Shown here: positions 14,578 to 17,057 of the stretch, in pieces
Numbering within the stretch: position 1 is the stretch's first letter
How the letters are laid out: each line of letters starts with the position of its first letter
Origin: DAOTWP01 sp034435675
GTDB taxonomy: Bacteria; Chloroflexota; Anaerolineae; Aggregatilineales; Phototrophicaceae
Assembly: GCA_034435675.1 (NCBI GenBank)
Contig: DAOTWP010000313.1
Span: 1-17,057 of the forward strand
Length of the DNA stretch: 17,057 nucleotides
Direction of reading: 5' to 3'
Program-made: the position numbers and the translations under genes
The notes under the pieces: generated by a model
The model's input: the letters and a program-made list of their open reading frames with translations, nothing else
What the model was told of the DNA's origin: nothing
Databases searched by the model: none

Positions 14578-14901
14578 ATGTACGCTCAGCTTATTCACTT
14601 GCGCATTCCACTGGATCAATTAAGCGAAGTCCGCCGGCTGATTGAAGTTGAGTATTTGCCTGTGGTCAGCAAACGCCCCGGTTTTAAGTCCGGCTATTTG
14701 CTGGAACATGTTGATGACTCAAACAGTGCCCATCTGGTGATCCTCTGGGATAACTACCAGGTCTACGAGCAGTACCGGCAGACTACTTTGCTTTCTGGCT
14801 CTGATCAGAGCATTGCCGCACGTATTCCGGGGTTACGGATGGAACGCCATGAATGCATTATTCATGTGGCAAATGATACTTTGCCCACAGCCGTCCGTTA
14901 G
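14578..14901 (+). CDS. ABM-like dimeric alpha/beta-barrel protein
   Basis: A 107-residue protein with the pattern of the antibiotic biosynthesis monooxygenase-like (dimeric alpha/beta barrel) superfamily. It shows a first strand (MYAQLIHLRIP), a helix (SEVRRLIEVEYLPVVSKRPG), a second strand (FKSGYLLEH), a third strand (NSAHLVILWDN) with the hallmark W, and the helix YQVYEQYRQT. Length and order fit a single-barrel half that dimerises. Members range from monooxygenases to heme-binding or purely structural proteins; the residues here do not settle which, so no reaction is claimed. It has its own -10 box and strong ribosome-binding site 100 bp after the short TIR-HEAT gene. A functional tie to the TIR genes is possible but not shown. 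Confidence 0.72.
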   Translation: MYAQLIHLRIPLDQLSEVRRLIEVEYLPVVSKRPGFKSGYLLEHVDDSNSAHLVILWDNYQVYEQYRQTTLLSGSDQSIAARIPGLRMERHECIIHVANDTLPTAVR

Positions 14902-14909
14902 TCTGCTGT

Positions 14910-14946
14910 CACCTGTGCGGGTTGGGCTGCGCGCCCGGCGCAGGTG
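14910..14946 (+). repeat. Compound hairpin after the ABM-like gene
   Basis: CACCTGTGC (14910-14918) pairs with GCGCAGGTG (14938-14946), with one G-T wobble. Inside it GGGC (14924-14927) pairs with GCCC (14933-14936). It lies 8 bp after the stop and has no T tract, so it is more likely an RNA-stabilising 3' structure than a terminator. Confidence 0.45.
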
Positions 14947-14975
14947 CTGCCTAACGACAACTGAACAACCGCATG

Positions 14976-15005
14976 AAAAGACGGCGCAAATGGGTGCCGT
15001 CTTTT
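14976..15005 (+). terminator. Rho-independent terminator
   Basis: A perfect 10-bp stem, AAAAGACGGC (14976-14985) with GCCGTCTTTT (14996-15005), has a 10-nt loop and ends in TTTT. The A tract on the other side would let it work in both directions. It closes the TIR/ABM region and separates it from dtd. Confidence 0.85.
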
Positions 15006-15032
15006 GCATTCCGGCGTCCCTGTCCCTAAAAT
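15004..15032 (+). promoter_or_regulatory. Candidate dtd promoter
   Basis: TTGCAT (15004-15009) and TAAAAT (15027-15032) are 17 bp apart; the -35 is weak (3/6) and the -10 good (5/6). The -35 overlaps the last bases of the preceding terminator. It is the only reasonable promoter between that terminator and dtd. Confidence 0.35.
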
Positions 15033-15112
15033 AGCGCGCAGAAGCCTGTTTCGCCGGGCAGGGAGCTGTTCTGGCGGTGCTGCTGGCATGATTGCTGAAG
15101 GAAGACAATGCG

Positions 15113-15562
15113 ATGCGGGTGGTGTTACAGCGGGTGAGCCGGGGTAGTGTTACGGTGGATGGCGCAGTGGTGGGGGCAGTGGAACGCGGGTTTGTGGCGC
15201 TGGTGGGCGTGACGCACGGCGACACCCCGGCACAGGCAGAACTGCTGGCGAAAAAGACCGCGCATCTGCGCGTGTTTGAGGATGACGCCGGCAAGATGAA
15301 CCTGTCGGCACTGGAAACCGGGGGCGGGGTGCTGGTGGTCAGCCAGTTCACGCTCTATGCCGATACGCGCAAGGGACGCCGCCCCAGCTTTGTTGACGCC
15401 GCGCCGCCGGAAACCGCCGCCCCGCTGGTGGATCACTTCGCCGCGTGCCTGCGCAAAGAGGGCATTCAGCGTGTGGCGCAGGGCGTGTTTGGCGCAATGA
15501 TGCTGGTGCAGATTGCCAACGACGGTCCGGTGACGATTATTCTGGACAGCGCGGCGTTTTAG
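15113..15562 (+). CDS. dtd: D-aminoacyl-tRNA deacylase
   Basis: A 149-residue protein, the usual DTD length. It hydrolyses D-aminoacyl-tRNA, and glycine mischarged on tRNA-Ala, to D-amino acid (or glycine) and free tRNA; it acts as a cytoplasmic homodimer. The start MRVVLQRVSRGSVTVDG is the standard N-terminus. The active-site signatures are both present: SQFTL at 77-81 and NDGPVT at 136-141, which carries the Gly-cisPro motif used for chiral proofreading. KGRRPSF at 87-93 is also typical. ATG 15113 is chosen over TTG 15092 by the family N-terminus; GAAGGAAG (15096-15103) lies before it. The gene lies between a strong terminator and a small membrane protein gene, with no obvious partner. Confidence 0.96.
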   Translation: MRVVLQRVSRGSVTVDGAVVGAVERGFVALVGVTHGDTPAQAELLAKKTAHLRVFEDDAGKMNLSALETGGGVLVVSQFTLYADTRKGRRPSFVDAAPPETAAPLVDHFAACLRKEGIQRVAQGVFGAMMLVQIANDGPVTIILDSAAF

Positions 15563-15568
15563 TGTCTA

Positions 15569-15601
15569 TTCGTATGCCCGGATACGAGGATTAATCCTTT
15601 T
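15569..15601 (+). terminator. Weak hairpin and palindrome after dtd
   Basis: TTCGTAT (15569-15575) pairs with ATACGAG (15582-15588), with one wobble and a 6-nt loop. It overlaps a 12-bp perfect palindrome, AGGATTAATCCT (15587-15598), followed by a short T run. As a terminator it is poor; the palindrome may instead be a protein-binding site for the next gene. Confidence 0.25.
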
Positions 15602-15653
15602 GTGCCGGCAAACTGGTTGCGGAACGAGTTCTCAGGAGCCGCGGCGGGATCTT

Positions 15654-15923
15654 ATGCTGATTATTACAGTAAACGCGATCTTTGCCCTCATTTTTTTGTG
15701 GTTTGTGCCGGGGGCGCTGCGGCGGGCGCGGCTGTTTCTGGCGGCGGGCTGGGGCGTGCTGCGCGCGGAAACGCAAAAACCCGACTACCGCGAACGTATC
15801 GAAAGCCGCCATGCGATCAGCGAGGCGGGCAATTTCCTGGTGGGCGGGCTGTTCTGGCTGACCGCCGGGTTGGTCGCGCTGGGGTTGGGCATCTTTTTCA
15901 TCGTGCAGGCGCTGGCACTTTAA
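15654..15923 (+). CDS. Small two-helix membrane protein
   Basis: An 89-residue hypothetical protein. ATG 15654 is chosen because it places a hydrophobic helix at the very N-terminus (about 2-20, LIITVNAIFALIFLWFVPG). A basic amphipathic stretch follows (ALRRARLFLAAGWGVLRAE), then a charged loop (about 39-59, KPDYRERIESRHAISE), and a second helix (61-86, FLVGGLFWLTAGLVALGLGI). The ribosome-binding site is weak. The positive-inside rule suggests the charged loop is cytoplasmic with both ends outside, but with only two helices this is uncertain. No family is recognised. It follows dtd by 91 bp and precedes the rho promoter by 10 bp. Confidence 0.65.
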   Translation: MLIITVNAIFALIFLWFVPGALRRARLFLAAGWGVLRAETQKPDYRERIESRHAISEAGNFLVGGLFWLTAGLVALGLGIFFIVQALAL

Positions 15924-15933
15924 TATATGTTAT

Positions 15934-15962
15934 TTGACCTTACGCTTGATTCGTGCTATAGT
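15934..15962 (+). promoter_or_regulatory. Strong sigma70-type promoter for rho
   Basis: TTGACC (15934-15939) and TATAGT (15957-15962) are spaced by exactly 17 bp, each matching 5/6. TG one base upstream of the -10 makes it an extended -10. This is the best promoter in the window. Transcription should start near 15969, leaving a leader of about 440 nt before rho. Confidence 0.8.
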
Positions 15963-15968
15963 CTAAAC

Positions 15969-16408
15969 GAACAAATCACACCTTCTTCATGTACACTATC
16001 TGCAAAGCGCAAACAAACTGACATAATCACAGTGCATCGGCGTTTTTCGGTTTTGAGTTACCCGGCACGCTGCCACTCACCAGATGACAGGTGATGCGGC
16101 TCAAATGGCATAAGTTTCTGGATGTCTCCACAGATTGTCTCTCATCCTCAAGCAGCATAAGCAGGTGACCCGGTTTCAACGGTCACGCTCTGGCGGCAGT
16201 GGTCCGCAGCAGACGTCTGGAACTCACCCATATCCGGCAGCCGAACAGCCCGCCGTATTGATGCGGCTTCCTCCGGTGCGCCAACAACGCGATAGACAAC
16301 GTTGAATCTCGCGCAGGAAACACTTCCCCCTGCGCGTTGCTTCAAAACGAGGGTTATCAGGAACACAACAGCAAAACACCCACAGCATTCACATTTGAAA
16401 GGAGGCTG
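15969..16408 (+). promoter_or_regulatory. Long structured rho leader
   Basis: A gene-less stretch between promoter and rho. It holds hairpins TCACC/GGTGA (16077-16094) and GTGACC/GGTCAC (16165-16186), and a strong one, CGCGCAGG/CCTGCGCG (16310-16317 with 16329-16336). Two segments are rich in C and A and poor in G (about 15970-16032 and 16360-16395), the composition favoured by Rho-loading sites. AAAGGAGG (16398-16405) precedes the start. In E. coli rho is known to control its own leader by attenuation; the same here is inference. A 72-codon minus-strand frame (16148-16366) shows no recognisable domain and is not called. Confidence 0.5.
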
Positions 16409-17057
16409 GTGGATCAGGCGGCGCCTGCCGCGCCACCACGAAACAAGGTTATGGATATTGCCCAGTTAGAGCAAAAAACACTGGATGAACTGCGTGCTTT
16501 AGCGCGTGATAACGAAGTGCCACGTTTCAGCCGGATGAAGAAACAGGACTTGATTCTGGGACTGCTGCGGGCAGAGGCGGAACGCAAGGGGCACAAACTG
16601 CGCGGCGGCGTGCTGGAAATTGTCGATGACGGTATCGGCTTTTTGCGCGCAGAAGGCTATCTGCCCGGACCAAATGACATCTATGTCAGCCAGACGCAGA
16701 TCAAGAAGTTCAACCTGCGCACCGGTGATATGGTCATCGGGCAGGTACGCGCGCCGAAAGACTCGGAAAAGTACTTCGGGCTGCTGCGTGTCGACGCCGT
16801 CAACGGTTTGAATCCGGATGACGCGAAAGTTCGCCCGAACTTCGAAGACCTGACCCCCATTTTCCCAACCCGCCGCTTTAATCTCGAAACCAATCCGCGC
16901 ATTCTGTCCACCCGGCTGCTCAACCTGATTGCACCGGTGGGCTTTGGCCAGCGCGGGCTGATCGTTTCGCCGCCCAAAGCCGGCAAGACGACGGTGCTGA
17001 AGGATGTCGCCAATGCCATCAGCGAGAATTATCCTAATGTGCACCTGATGATTGCGC
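16409..17057 (+). CDS. rho: Transcription termination factor Rho (3' partial)
   Basis: N-terminal part of Rho, the hexameric RNA-dependent ATPase that pulls nascent RNA out of RNA polymerase. Counting from GTG 16409: Rho_N helical domain about 18-58 (TLDELRALARDNEV...MKKQDLILGLL), cold-shock-like RNA-binding domain 62-135 (GGVLEIVDDGIGFLR, PNDIYVSQTQIKKFNLRTGD), then the ATPase with P-loop SPPKAGKTT (Lys193). Walker B and the Q/R loops lie beyond the window. Start choice is open. GTG 16409 has AAAGGAGG upstream but only 3 nt away, and adds a 14-residue Ala/Pro-rich lead. ATG 16451 gives the usual N-terminus (MDIAQLEQKTLDELR) but lacks a well-spaced site. Either way the identity is secure. A long leader and strong promoter precede it. 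Confidence 0.96.
   Translation, partial: MDQAAPAAPPRNKVMDIAQLEQKTLDELRALARDNEVPRFSRMKKQDLILGLLRAEAERKGHKLRGGVLEIVDDGIGFLRAEGYLPGPNDIYVSQTQIKKFNLRTGDMVIGQVRAPKDSEKYFGLLRVDAVNGLNPDDAKVRPNFEDLTPIFPTRRFNLETNPRILSTRLLNLIAPVGFGQRGLIVSPPKAGKTTVLKDVANAISENYPNVHLMIA

Noticed and set aside
16148..16366. 72-codon minus-strand frame in the rho leader
   Set aside because: Somewhat protein-like (FNVVYRVVGAPEEAASI) but no family, no ribosome-binding site and antisense to a likely transcribed leader; could be a gene relic but not supportable.

Overview
The window (GC-rich with AT-richer gaps) looks like a chromosome segment of a free-living environmental bacterium, most likely Chloroflexota (Anaerolineae-like). 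That assignment rests on gene style: very long soluble multi-PAS histidine kinases with DITERKQAE linkers, TIR proteins ending in HEAT repeats, Hanks-type kinase remnants and a standard Rho. No rRNA or other marker confirms it. There are no RNA genes, CRISPR arrays or intact mobile elements.

Region 1 (1-10129) holds three large plus-strand sensor histidine kinases with 18 PAS domains in all (5 plus a GAF, 8, and 5). None has a visible membrane segment or a receiver domain, and no response regulator lies nearby. The first (5'-truncated by the window edge) and second are 25 bp apart and probably co-transcribed. The third follows a 216-bp gap with a perfect 14-bp palindrome over a candidate -35 box. 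Kinases 2 and 3 are paralogues sharing an N-terminal ribbon-helix-helix-like segment, the last PAS and the catalytic core. The first PAS of kinase 3 is LOV-like but has proline where the photoactive cysteine should be.

Region 2 (10130-11900) holds a 57-residue, extremely charged protein with its own promoter candidate, a clear ribosome-binding site and a textbook terminator. It is followed by a minus-strand graveyard: a Ser/Thr protein kinase broken by a nonsense codon, a frameshift and motif losses, and behind it an unidentified degraded reading frame.

Region 3 (11901-14901) is the most interesting. Two adjacent TIR-HEAT proteins, collinear from end to end, have an apparent division of labour. 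The small one has a canonical TIR domain. The large one has lost the usual BB-loop sequence but kept the putative catalytic Glu, and carries about seven extra HEAT repeats. A small dimeric alpha/beta-barrel (ABM-like) protein with its own promoter follows.

Region 4 (14902-17057) is housekeeping: a strong terminator, D-aminoacyl-tRNA deacylase (dtd), a small two-helix membrane protein, and the start of rho. Rho sits behind an excellent sigma70-type promoter and a leader of about 440 nt with hairpins and a C/A-rich, G-poor tract, suggesting autoregulation.
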